Below, in pieces: positions 23,081 to 31,889 of a stretch of DNA of 53,658 nt. Source of the DNA: Bacilli bacterium (GTDB lineage Bacteria > Bacillota_I > Bacilli_A > RF39 > UBA660); contig JAEDKN010000007.1 in the NCBI GenBank assembly GCA_016295795.1, forward strand, positions 1 through 53,658. The letters are read 5' to 3'. Under the pieces are notes generated by a model that was not told where the DNA came from, did no database searches, and saw nothing but the letters and a program-made list of their open reading frames with translations. A program made the translations under genes and the position numbers. Numbering within the stretch: the first letter of the stretch is position 1; every line of letters starts with the position of its first letter.

Positions 23081-26000
23081 TTAATCAGATGTCAATATTT
23101 TAAATATTGGAATATCCCATCCTATTTTTATATAAGTTGTCGCATTTTCATATTGAAAAACTTTTGAAAAGCCTACAAAATATGTAGAATTTTCAATTGC
23201 CTCTTTTAGATTTTTAGATGATTTATCAAAACTAAATCCTAACACATCTATTGTTTCTGATATTTCACCAGTATATTCACCTCGTCCTTTATCACAATCT
23301 TTAAAATTAGAAGTTTTTGTTGTTCCGAATCCCAAAATATTTTTTGTTTCTACAAGAGAACAAACAGCACCATCTTTTGTAACTTTTGTAACGTCTTTTA
23401 AGCCATCTTCTCCACCGAGATTTTCATATTCAAATGCGAAACCAGAGCCAACATTGGAAATTTCGAAAACAAAACAATCAACCACAGCTTTTACTAAATT
23501 TTTAACAATGCTTTTTACTTTTTTTCGTATATATGTTGGATTTGTAAGCTGAATATATTTGACCTGAATCCATGTAAATATATTTTTTAATTTAAACGTA
23601 CCCATTGGATCAGAAAACATAATAGGATTATTTGAAACATATGCATAAAGATTAGTACTAATAGAAACATCGTCAAATGCAATAATACCATCAGCACTTA
23701 TAAATCTTCCAAATTCAGGATTATAATATCTAGTATTTAAATAATACAATTTAGTTTCTATATCATAATAATATCCTCTATATCTAAAAGGATTTATATG
23801 TGCAATATTAGTCAAATCAGTTATAGGTTGTCCCTGTGAATCGTTAACAGACAATACTTTACCCCATGAATCATATGAATATGAAACAACTTGTGTACCG
23901 TTAGAATCTAATATACCAATAATATCATTTTGTGCATTTTTAACAAAGTAGTATACGTTATTATTATATATCAATCCAGCAATACCTGTAAAGTCATAAA
24001 AATAGTAAATAATATTATTACCTTTTTTCTCATATATTATATCAGTACCATTAATATAATATTTTGTAGTTATACCATTAACTGTTTTTTGTAGTCTTAT
24101 TCCATCGCAATTATAATCATAACTAACTTGCAAATTATTTGATGAATCAGTATATGTTGCTAGATTTCTTCCATCTTGCCATGTCATTGAAATATTGTTA
24201 CCATATGTTATTTGATTTCCAATGTTATCATAACTAATATTAATACCATTATATTGTGTCAATTGGTCTTTCCAATTATTATTACTATATTGGTATAGAA
24301 TATTAGAAATAATTGATTGTGTATTTGTATCTGTAACTTTCTTGCTTAATAAATTACCATTATTATCATAAGTATACTGAATTTTTTGAGAAAGAGGAAT
24401 ATCTATTTCTTCTATTAATTCATTATAACAATCATAGTAATATTCTTTTATTAAAACATTATTGCAATAGACATGAGTAATATAATTTAAATTATTATAC
24501 TTATATTTAAACTCATTATTACCATTTTTTATGGTTTTGATTAATTCAGAGGTTCTTTTACCAATTGACGTATATTCATACTTTGTAGAAAATAAAGGAT
24601 TTAATATTTTCTTTTCAATAATTCTTCCAATAGAATCATAAGAGTAATCAACAATACTTCCGTTTATTTCCATTGAAGTCATAGAATTATCAGTGTTATA
24701 AGTGCATTCAATTAAATTATTAAAATTATCTAATTTAGATGATTTTAAAGTTATATTATTATTAGAATCATAATCATAATTAGTTTCAAATTCATCAAAT
24801 TTATAATTAGAAATTCTTTTATTTGTGTCATACCTCCATCTAAACATATGGTCACCAAATAAAATTTTTGATATATTTCCATTATTATCATATTTATAAT
24901 TGTAAACTTTATTTCCGCTTTTTGTTACAGATTTAATTCTATTAAACTCATCATATTGATATAAAATGCTTGAATTATTTCCATAAGTAGTAGACTGTAA
25001 CTTACCTGTATTTTGATTATATACGCTTGTTATTAAAGAAATATTGTTCCCTATCGATACATTACTTAGATTTAAAAAGTTATCGTATGTAAAAATGTAT
25101 TCCAACCCATTTTGAGATATTTTTGAAAGCAAATTATTAGTATAATTAAACGAAGTACTTCTATCTTCAACACTAACTGTTGATAAGCGATCTTGTTGAT
25201 CATATTGATATGTTTTCTGTACACCATTAGCATTTATGGATGAATTCAACAACCCGCTTGTAGAATTAACATTATATAAAGTTTTATTTAATAGTGAATC
25301 AGTAACACTTGTTACAAATTTTCCTTGCAAACCATAAGTTGCATCAGTTTCAATAAATTCATTACCGACTTCTTCAAAAAAGAATTCAAATTCACTATCA
25401 TTTAAATAATCATTTGAAAATTCCAGCAAATTATTATTTGCTTTCAAATAAGATTCAATATTCGACTTTTTTATACAATAGCTACCATTATCATTCTCAA
25501 TATATTCATAAATATTATTTGCGCCATCTGGTAACAATACAACATTGTTATCAGAATATCCTAAATAACTTCCAACTATTGGGTATTGAATCTTAAAAGT
25601 ATCATCACTAATTAATATATTCCATACTGTGTTACTACAAGAATCTTCTTTTAATACAATTGCATTATTTAAAACACTTACATACTTATTTGTACCTTTA
25701 GCCCTAATTTTAAACAAACCATTTTGATTTAAATTGCTAACTTCCTTACACACTATTGTTGAAATTGGATTGCCATAAGAATCATATTTAATTTTATTTG
25801 ATATACCAAGTGATGATATTGAATTAATATTTCTTGATTTATTGATATTATCGTATTCAAATCTAAAATTTGCTCCTCTAAAATCTGTTGCTTTGATAAG
25901 TTCATTATTTTTATCAAAATTAAAAGTCGCATTTCTATTTTTCATATCGCTTAAATTAATTAGATTACCATTTGAATCGTAGTTTAATTTTGTTTTAATA

Positions 26001-29000
26001 GAGTCTTTGTATAAATACAAATCAGTTATGTAAAAATTATTTGCATTTCTTCCTTGATGAAAAATCAACCCAATTTCTGTATAATCATTTTCAGCAATAA
26101 AGTCATATGAAAAATACTGCCAAATATTTTTATTAGGAGTAAAAGATGGACTCGAGAGTGCACATGTACCCTCTGATTCTTGCGATTCTAAGAAATAAAT
26201 AGATACATTATTTCCAGTCATTTGATCGTCACATTCTATTCCTTCGTTTTTATACCAAAAAGAAATTCGATACAAATCTCCCTCTTCACCACTAATTTTA
26301 TAATATTTACTAAAACTTGTGTAATTATCAGGATTCATCATTACTTTTAAAGCAGTATTTTGATTGTTATTAAAATTTACAACTTGGAAAACTTGCGATT
26401 CTGGAACTGGGGCACCACTATCATACTTGTTTGCTTGTAAAGTCCAATCGGATAATCCAGCAGAAAAATCAGAATTTTCAATCATATTATATTCATTAGC
26501 AACCTCACCAGTTTCAAGTTGTATATCATCAACATAACAAATACCAGGTACATCTAAATTAATCCTTATTTTTAAATCACTGGTAGCATTTTCGTCATAA
26601 TAAATATTAACATCTTCTTTACAAAAATCATCGTTACTTTGAATTATTTGAAAATTGCTTACTGTTTCATGATTTTCATCCTCATAATATAATCCAATAC
26701 TACACATATCTCCTAAAAAATATCCGGAGAAAGTATAAAATCTTCCTTTTGGAACAGTTACAGTTTGTTCAACATACTGGTTTAAACTTATGGAAGAAAG
26801 TTTAAGACTACTTCCTCCACTATGAGAAAAATCTTCAGAAACTATTTTTGACATTTCACTACTAGCAATAAAATTAGTATCCGGAATTTCAAAACTAGTA
26901 TTTGTCAAATAATTTTTTACATATTTCGATAAAATAGAGCTATCAATTATTTTATTAATATTGTTACTTTCACCATATACTTGGCTAGTTGAATAAGCAT
27001 TACTTATATCATCCTCACCATCCATAATATTAAATGAAATCAAGTTTCCCACATCATTAAATATCAAAGTATTTGTACTACCTAAATTATCAACTATTTT
27101 AGTACTATTGTGTCCATAGCTAAATGTAAATGATTTACCTAAGCTATTGTCTAAACCATAATTATGAATTTCATAAATTTTTCTTGGAGATTTTGCATAA
27201 TATGAATAAGAAGTTTTTAAACCAGTAATGTCAATTATATCCGATATTAAATCATTGCTATATGAAATAGTTTGAGTACCATACATAGATTCAATTTCAA
27301 CCAATTTACCATTGCTAAAATTTAATTCGGTACTGTAAGTTGGCCCACTAAATGTTATTTTATTATTTTCGTATAAAACATTTATTTCATCTAAACTAGA
27401 ATCAACAATTTTTGTTATATTATTAAGAGAATTACGAGTTATTGTAATTTCGTTTGATTCAGAATCTTTTAATAACGACAAATAATACACATTTCCTGAT
27501 AAAGTATAGATTTTTTGATTATTATATTTATCTGATAATTTATAAGTATTAGATACTTTTTCTGCTATCAAATTAAGTCCGTCTTCGTCATAAAATTTTG
27601 TATCAGATTCTGGCTTAAATAAATAATGAACCGTTCCATCATAATCATAATATTCAATAACGTTAGAAGTTATTTCATTTATTCTTTCATCATAATTCAA
27701 CCTAAATCCCTTGCCAAAAATTGAAGTGTTATTCAATATAACATCGTGCGTATTATATATTAAGTTAACAACAGCAGAATATCTGCTTGCAACTGTTTCC
27801 GCAAGTTTAAATATTCCAACAAGATTACCATTAAAGGTATTTACATATGTACTTCCTAAAGAAAATATTTGTTCCTTATAATTCAAGTATTCTTCTAATC
27901 CATTATGATTTCTATATGTGATAAGTAATTTAGGCATATATTCTTCAGGAAAAGTGAACTCCTGAGAATAGAATTGCGGAAAATTATCATCAATATAAAC
28001 TTCATTTGGGCTTTTTAACATTATTCCATAATTTTCTTTATCCTCATACCATTTTTTAACTAAATTAGTTATATTACATTCATTTAAAGAAACTCCTGGA
28101 TAATCTCCTCCTGCACCTATTACAGTACGATTGGAATAATTGATTGCCTCAACTGTCGCATCAAAATTATTACTCATATTTGCCCATGTTGCTGTATTCT
28201 CAGCCCAGTCAGAAGTTACTCTATGAATTTCCGTTACTTTTGGCATAACATCTTCATTACTAGCTAGTGTTTGAGTCAAATCGAGTTGAGCTTTTACAAT
28301 TTCATCGCTAGTTCCTAACAAAGGCAATGTAAATTTCATTAAACCTCTATTAACTCTATCTACCCCATTAACTTTTTCTACACCAGCACTTACATATGGG
28401 TATCCACCTTTATTTGCTGAATCTCCTGGATAAATATACGTGTCTGCCATACCAGTTGTAGTATCACATTGAATAGTTGGATCAATATATACAGGATATT
28501 TTGTATTTTCAGAATTAAGCCAATCAGAGTCAAAAATAAGTTCCAATCTATAATTATTATCATTATTTATCAATTTATAATGAACATCTGAATTTATTTC
28601 GTTCTTAGAATCAATCATAAAAGGTTTATCAAAAGATAAAACAATATTTTTCTTATCTTTTGCAACAATTGAGTCATCTTTAAGTAAAAGCTTTAAATTT
28701 GTTTCAATATCAAATATTAATGAACTATAATCAATATTTTTTTCATTCAAAACAATCGTTTCTTTGACCTTTGACGAAATCAAATTATATTTTATGTCAA
28801 TACCTTTATTTATATTTTTATATACAATTTGATCCGATATTTTTGAACTAAACTCTTTTTCTTTTTTTTCTAATTTGTAATTACTAGTATTAGGCATTTT
28901 TAATTCAATATAGTAATCATTTTTTTCAAGTCGCATTGAAAAATTCTTTGACTTTTCTCTAAAAAGCACTTTAAAATCATTTGCTACATTATAATAACCA

Positions 29001-29158
29001 TCTTTTCCTTTAACTAAACTATTATCTATTTCTTCAAATCTATTATCTTTTCTATAATGAATATTATTTATATATGTTTCTACTTCAAAAGTACCATCCT
29101 CTTTAAGAAAATGTTTTTCTTTATAGCCTCTTCTATCTATTAATTCTACTTTTTTCAT
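23081..29158 (-). CDS. RHS/YD-repeat polymorphic toxin
   Basis: A giant 2025-residue protein. In order: an N-terminal region without signal peptide; a DNRLRE-type segment near residue 230 (DPTIQCDTTTGMADTYIYPG), typical of cell-surface RHS proteins; lectin-like insertions (SHSGGSSLKLSS near 785; a ricin-like stretch around 1170-1270); YD repeats from about 1330 (YQYDQQDRL, YKYDNNGNI, YTYDNNGNL); the RHS core (RYRGYYYDIETKLYYLNTRY, YNPEFGRFISADG, NLYAYVSNNPIMFSDPMG) ending near 1853; and a 172-residue unique C-terminal tip, the presumed toxin. The tip shows no nuclease motif and is beta-rich with Gly/aromatic strands. The SD is AAGGAG, 12 bases after the collar-protein stop. Likely a contact-dependent weapon carried by the element. 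Confidence 0.93.
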   Translation of the reverse strand: MKKVELIDRRGYKEKHFLKEDGTFEVETYINNIHYRKDNRFEEIDNSLVKGKDGYYNVANDFKVLFREKSKNFSMRLEKNDYYIELKMPNTSNYKLEKKEKEFSSKISDQIVYKNINKGIDIKYNLISSKVKETIVLNEKNIDYSSLIFDIETNLKLLLKDDSIVAKDKKNIVLSFDKPFMIDSKNEINSDVHYKLINNDNNYRLELIFDSDWLNSENTKYPVYIDPTIQCDTTTGMADTYIYPGDSANKGGYPYVSAGVEKVNGVDRVNRGLMKFTLPLLGTSDEIVKAQLDLTQTLASNEDVMPKVTEIHRVTSDWAENTATWANMSNNFDATVEAINYSNRTVIGAGGDYPGVSLNECNITNLVKKWYEDKENYGIMLKSPNEVYIDDNFPQFYSQEFTFPEEYMPKLLITYRNHNGLEEYLNYKEQIFSLGSTYVNTFNGNLVGIFKLAETVASRYSAVVNLIYNTHDVILNNTSIFGKGFRLNYDERINEITSNVIEYYDYDGTVHYLFKPESDTKFYDEDGLNLIAEKVSNTYKLSDKYNNQKIYTLSGNVYYLSLLKDSESNEITITRNSLNNITKIVDSSLDEINVLYENNKITFSGPTYSTELNFSNGKLVEIESMYGTQTISYSNDLISDIIDITGLKTSYSYYAKSPRKIYEIHNYGLDNSLGKSFTFSYGHNSTKIVDNLGSTNTLIFNDVGNLISFNIMDGEDDISNAYSTSQVYGESNNINKIIDSSILSKYVKNYLTNTSFEIPDTNFIASSEMSKIVSEDFSHSGGSSLKLSSISLNQYVEQTVTVPKGRFYTFSGYFLGDMCSIGLYYEDENHETVSNFQIIQSNDDFCKEDVNIYYDENATSDLKIRINLDVPGICYVDDIQLETGEVANEYNMIENSDFSAGLSDWTLQANKYDSGAPVPESQVFQVVNFNNNQNTALKVMMNPDNYTSFSKYYKISGEEGDLYRISFWYKNEGIECDDQMTGNNVSIYFLESQESEGTCALSSPSFTPNKNIWQYFSYDFIAENDYTEIGLIFHQGRNANNFYITDLYLYKDSIKTKLNYDSNGNLINLSDMKNRNATFNFDKNNELIKATDFRGANFRFEYDNINKSRNINSISSLGISNKIKYDSYGNPISTIVCKEVSNLNQNGLFKIRAKGTNKYVSVLNNAIVLKEDSCSNTVWNILISDDTFKIQYPIVGSYLGYSDNNVVLLPDGANNIYEYIENDNGSYCIKKSNIESYLKANNNLLEFSNDYLNDSEFEFFFEEVGNEFIETDATYGLQGKFVTSVTDSLLNKTLYNVNSTSGLLNSSINANGVQKTYQYDQQDRLSTVSVEDRSTSFNYTNNLLSKISQNGLEYIFTYDNFLNLSNVSIGNNISLITSVYNQNTGKLQSTTYGNNSSILYQYDEFNRIKSVTKSGNKVYNYKYDNNGNISKILFGDHMFRWRYDTNKRISNYKFDEFETNYDYDSNNNITLKSSKLDNFNNLIECTYNTDNSMTSMEINGSIVDYSYDSIGRIIEKKILNPLFSTKYEYTSIGKRTSELIKTIKNGNNEFKYKYNNLNYITHVYCNNVLIKEYYYDCYNELIEEIDIPLSQKIQYTYDNNGNLLSKKVTDTNTQSIISNILYQYSNNNWKDQLTQYNGINISYDNIGNQITYGNNISMTWQDGRNLATYTDSSNNLQVSYDYNCDGIRLQKTVNGITTKYYINGTDIIYEKKGNNIIYYFYDFTGIAGLIYNNNVYYFVKNAQNDIIGILDSNGTQVVSYSYDSWGKVLSVNDSQGQPITDLTNIAHINPFRYRGYYYDIETKLYYLNTRYYNPEFGRFISADGIIAFDDVSISTNLYAYVSNNPIMFSDPMGTFKLKNIFTWIQVKYIQLTNPTYIRKKVKSIVKNLVKAVVDCFVFEISNVGSGFAFEYENLGGEDGLKDVTKVTKDGAVCSLVETKNILGFGTTKTSNFKDCDKGRGEYTGEISETIDVLGFSFDKSSKNLKEAIENSTYFVGFSKVFQYENATTYIKIGWDIPIFKILTSD

Positions 29159-29170
29159 TATCTACTCCTT

Positions 29171-29803
29171 TTATGCAGTACGTTTCCAAACATATACTGC
29201 TAAATATGGAGGCATGTTGTTATGTGCTACACCTCCACCTGAGTTTCCAGGAGTGTGAGTATGTGCACCATTTGATGTTGTTGCTCTTTCATTTGTGTTT
29301 TGAGCACCGACTGATTGTGGCCTTCCAACAGATTTGCTTCCACTATATGAAGCTGTTGGCCATCTAAATTCTAAGAAATATTGATTGTGATTATGTCCTC
29401 CACTTGAACTAATTGTATGTGTGTGTGATGGCATTTCGTTAGTTGTCAATACATGAGTTGCTTCTCCACCCGTTGAACCTGCAGTATATGCTGTTCCAGC
29501 AGCTAATAAAAATTTATCTTGTATTTGTTCCCATGTTCCACCCATTAGTGCTCCAGGATTTGTACTATTAACTGAAATATAAATTGAACCTACAGGATAT
29601 ATAAAATTTAAAACCTGAGGTAACGTTGGAAAACCTCCTTGTTGAGTTGTAATACTATTTACAGTTAAATTTCCAGCACTGTCCAAATCAAAAGTATTGT
29701 TTTTGGATGTTATACACCCAACGTTTAAATTATCAACCTCAAGGTTAACGTTATCTCCTTGCTTTGTAAAAGCATCAATTATATAATCGTAATCTTCTAT
29801 CAT
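29171..29803 (-). CDS. Phage tail-collar/baseplate-type protein
   Basis: A 210-residue protein whose C-terminal 140 residues match phage receptor-binding collar proteins: FIYPVGSIYISVNSTNPGAL, GGTWEQIQDKFLLAAGTAY, then His motifs PSHTHT, GHNHN and AHTHTPG and the closing NMPPYLAVYVWKR. In T4 gp12 and relatives such His pairs bind a metal ion in a trimeric fibre tip. The N-terminal 60 residues are short and repeat-like. It directly precedes the RHS toxin in the same transcript (12-base gap). No other tail genes are present, so this is not a prophage remnant of normal form. It may be a receptor-binding or delivery partner of the RHS protein. Confidence 0.85.
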   Translation of the reverse strand: MIEDYDYIIDAFTKQGDNVNLEVDNLNVGCITSKNNTFDLDSAGNLTVNSITTQQGGFPTLPQVLNFIYPVGSIYISVNSTNPGALMGGTWEQIQDKFLLAAGTAYTAGSTGGEATHVLTTNEMPSHTHTISSSGGHNHNQYFLEFRWPTASYSGSKSVGRPQSVGAQNTNERATTSNGAHTHTPGNSGGGVAHNNMPPYLAVYVWKRTA

Positions 29804-30102
29804 TTTTTACTTCTCCTTTTCTTTATAAATTACAAACATTAAAAAATAAATCTAAATTAAATTTCTAGAAATATTTACTACCGCAACTTTTTAATCATTT
29901 GATCACCTCCGACAACTTTTTATATTAAGAACCGAATATAAAAGTAATTAAACACATAAAGATATCCTTAATACACTTAAAGACTAACATTGTCATCTTC
30001 AAAAATAAACCTCTAAAAAGGAGAATTAGGTAGCATTATTTGAGAGTACCATTTTTTGCTGTTATTTATAAATATTAAAAATATTATTTTATTTTTTTAT
30101 AT
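29804..30102. other. Leader region of the collar-RHS operon with two tiny ORFs
   Basis: No ordinary gene. On the minus strand a perfect SD (GGAGGTGATC, 29910-29901) precedes a 6-codon ORF MIKKLR (29898-29878), and a 23-residue hydrophobic ORF MTMLVFKCIKDIFMCLITFI (29996-29925, plus three residues) lies before it. These could be leader peptides or a membrane peptide; neither is certain. I see no clear terminator here. Confidence 0.3.
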
Positions 30103-31779
30103 TTATTTGATTGCTTTAAAATATACAAATTGAGTTGTTTTATTCCAATCATATTGATTCCACATATCAGTAGCTTCACTCCCAGGATCTAACATGATTA
30201 TTTTATTATCTGTTACATAATCTAATGCTACCCAATGTTGTTCTGTTTCAGTAGCGCCTACTACTTCTATAGCAAGATAATATCCGTTTTCATAATACTT
30301 TTTAATTGTTGCAAACTTCTCTGATTTGCTTTTATCCCTAAGTATTACTCTATCTTGATATACAAATCCTGGTACAACTTTAGATATTGGACCATATTGA
30401 AGATTCGCTCCATCAAATCCATATACATTATTTAAAGCAGTTACGAATGTGCCTGGGTTAAAAGGATAAATATCTTTAGTAGGCACTCCACTCTTTTTGA
30501 TAAGAATCGAAACAGATGTAACTAAGCAGCCAACATCTCCAATTGTTTTAGATGTATTTCCAATTCTAATATTAGACCATTCTCTACCTTTTTGTTTCCA
30601 AGTAGATATTTCTCCACTTGAACCATATACTCCATATATTGCCGAAGCCCACATCGTAGTATATTTATCACTCGATAATTCTTCAAACTGTTTTAATTGT
30701 GTAGCATTAAAATTATATTTAGTTTTTAATGTATCGGTTGAGACTGCATTTATATAAATATGAAGTACTCGTTTTTCTACTTCAGTTTCTGTTTCAACAT
30801 CATAATGCTTAATATTTGAAGCAGTTGGTCTTTGATAATGACTATTACCGCTTAATTCTACATGAACTCTTGAATCAATAGTTTTAGCTTTATATTTTTC
30901 TACTTTTGTTTCATAGGTTATTGTATTCATATCCCAGAATACTTCTTCTAATATTTTTTTCTTTTCTGGAGTTATTGTCATAACTTCTTCAGTGTTTCCG
31001 TTAGATACTCTTGTAGCATATACAGCTAATATATCTTTCCATGGAGCTTGATTTGATTCAATTACTACCTCATCATGTATTTCTCTTCTTTCTATATCTG
31101 CAATCTTGCCGTCCATTTTGGTATTAAGTTCTACAATACAATCACTCATCTTAACTTGATTACTAGAATCTGAAGAAAAGAATATTCCAAATATTGATGT
31201 AACTAATAATCCTATTAAACAAATAATAACTATTGCTACCATTGCAACTGCACCGCCAGCAGCCAACATGGCAACTAGTGACTTAACTCCTACAATAATT
31301 GCCTTAATCGCTGAAATAGTTGCTTTAATTGCTGCTTTAGTTCCTTTAACTGTTGCTTTAGTAGCCTTAATTGCAAGTTTCTTTCCTTGTTCTGCCATTT
31401 GCTTGCTTAATTTGACAACTTCCTTAGTGGCTTTTTCAGCCTTTTTAGCAGTATTTTTACTAGTCTTAATAGTTTTACCTACTTTATCTGTTTTAGTCGC
31501 TTTTGCTAGCTTTTTCTTTTGATATTTCTTAATTGCTACATCTTTCGTTTTAGTTACACCTTTTTTAGCAGCATATATTGATTCATCTTTAGCACGATTA
31601 GAAACATATTTAATCTTATCTGAACCATAATCAACTATATTCACATCTCCACTAACTGCATCCTTAGATTTTTCATTAGCATATACTATCGGATCTTTAA
31701 CTCTTTCAGTCCATGCAGTAGCTTTATCTAAAACTTTAACTGACTTTGGTTTTAAATCTTTCGTTTTTATATCGCTCAT
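30103..31779 (-). CDS. Conjugation-associated membrane protein with C39-like peptidase
   Basis: A 558-residue protein: a long Lys/Ala-rich cytoplasmic segment (about residues 60-165, low-complexity KATKATVKGTKAAIKATI-type repeats), a transmembrane helix near 185-205 (AMVAIVIICLIGLLVTSIFG), an extracellular helical stretch and a C-terminal papain-like domain of the C39-like group. The catalytic Cys is in GDVGCLVTSVSILI, the His in TEQHWVALDYV, and an Asp/Asn position in IIMLDPGS. In Gram-positive secretion systems this place is taken by a VirB1-like wall hydrolase. I chose the ATG at 31779 (SD AGAGGG); the TTG at 31794 is less likely. It follows VirB4 after a terminator. Confidence 0.85.
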   Translation of the reverse strand: MSDIKTKDLKPKSVKVLDKATAWTERVKDPIVYANEKSKDAVSGDVNIVDYGSDKIKYVSNRAKDESIYAAKKGVTKTKDVAIKKYQKKKLAKATKTDKVGKTIKTSKNTAKKAEKATKEVVKLSKQMAEQGKKLAIKATKATVKGTKAAIKATISAIKAIIVGVKSLVAMLAAGGAVAMVAIVIICLIGLLVTSIFGIFFSSDSSNQVKMSDCIVELNTKMDGKIADIERREIHDEVVIESNQAPWKDILAVYATRVSNGNTEEVMTITPEKKKILEEVFWDMNTITYETKVEKYKAKTIDSRVHVELSGNSHYQRPTASNIKHYDVETETEVEKRVLHIYINAVSTDTLKTKYNFNATQLKQFEELSSDKYTTMWASAIYGVYGSSGEISTWKQKGREWSNIRIGNTSKTIGDVGCLVTSVSILIKKSGVPTKDIYPFNPGTFVTALNNVYGFDGANLQYGPISKVVPGFVYQDRVILRDKSKSEKFATIKKYYENGYYLAIEVVGATETEQHWVALDYVTDNKIIMLDPGSEATDMWNQYDWNKTTQFVYFKAIK

Positions 31780-31837
31780 ATTTTTCCCTCTCAATCATAT
31801 TTTCATAATTCTCAATGATTTTCTTTAAAAGATAAAT

Positions 31838-31872
31838 AAAAAAGGCTATTACCATAAAACTTGATAATAGCC
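31838..31872 (-). terminator. Terminator between virB4 and the hydrolase gene
   Basis: On the minus strand GGCTATTA/TAATAGCC hairpin followed by six T's, within a block of genes that should be co-expressed. Confidence 0.85.
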
Positions 31873-31889
31873 ATATCATTAAAGAGACA

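Noticed and set aside
23081..29158. DNA direct repeats or CRISPR-like array within the large gene
   Set aside because: The repeats are irregular and follow YD/RHS protein repeats. There are no equal spacers, and no CRISPR array or cas gene in the window.
29171..29803. Prophage remnant
   Set aside because: Only one tail-type gene is present, in operon with RHS and inside a conjugation element. No capsid, portal, terminase or lysis genes.
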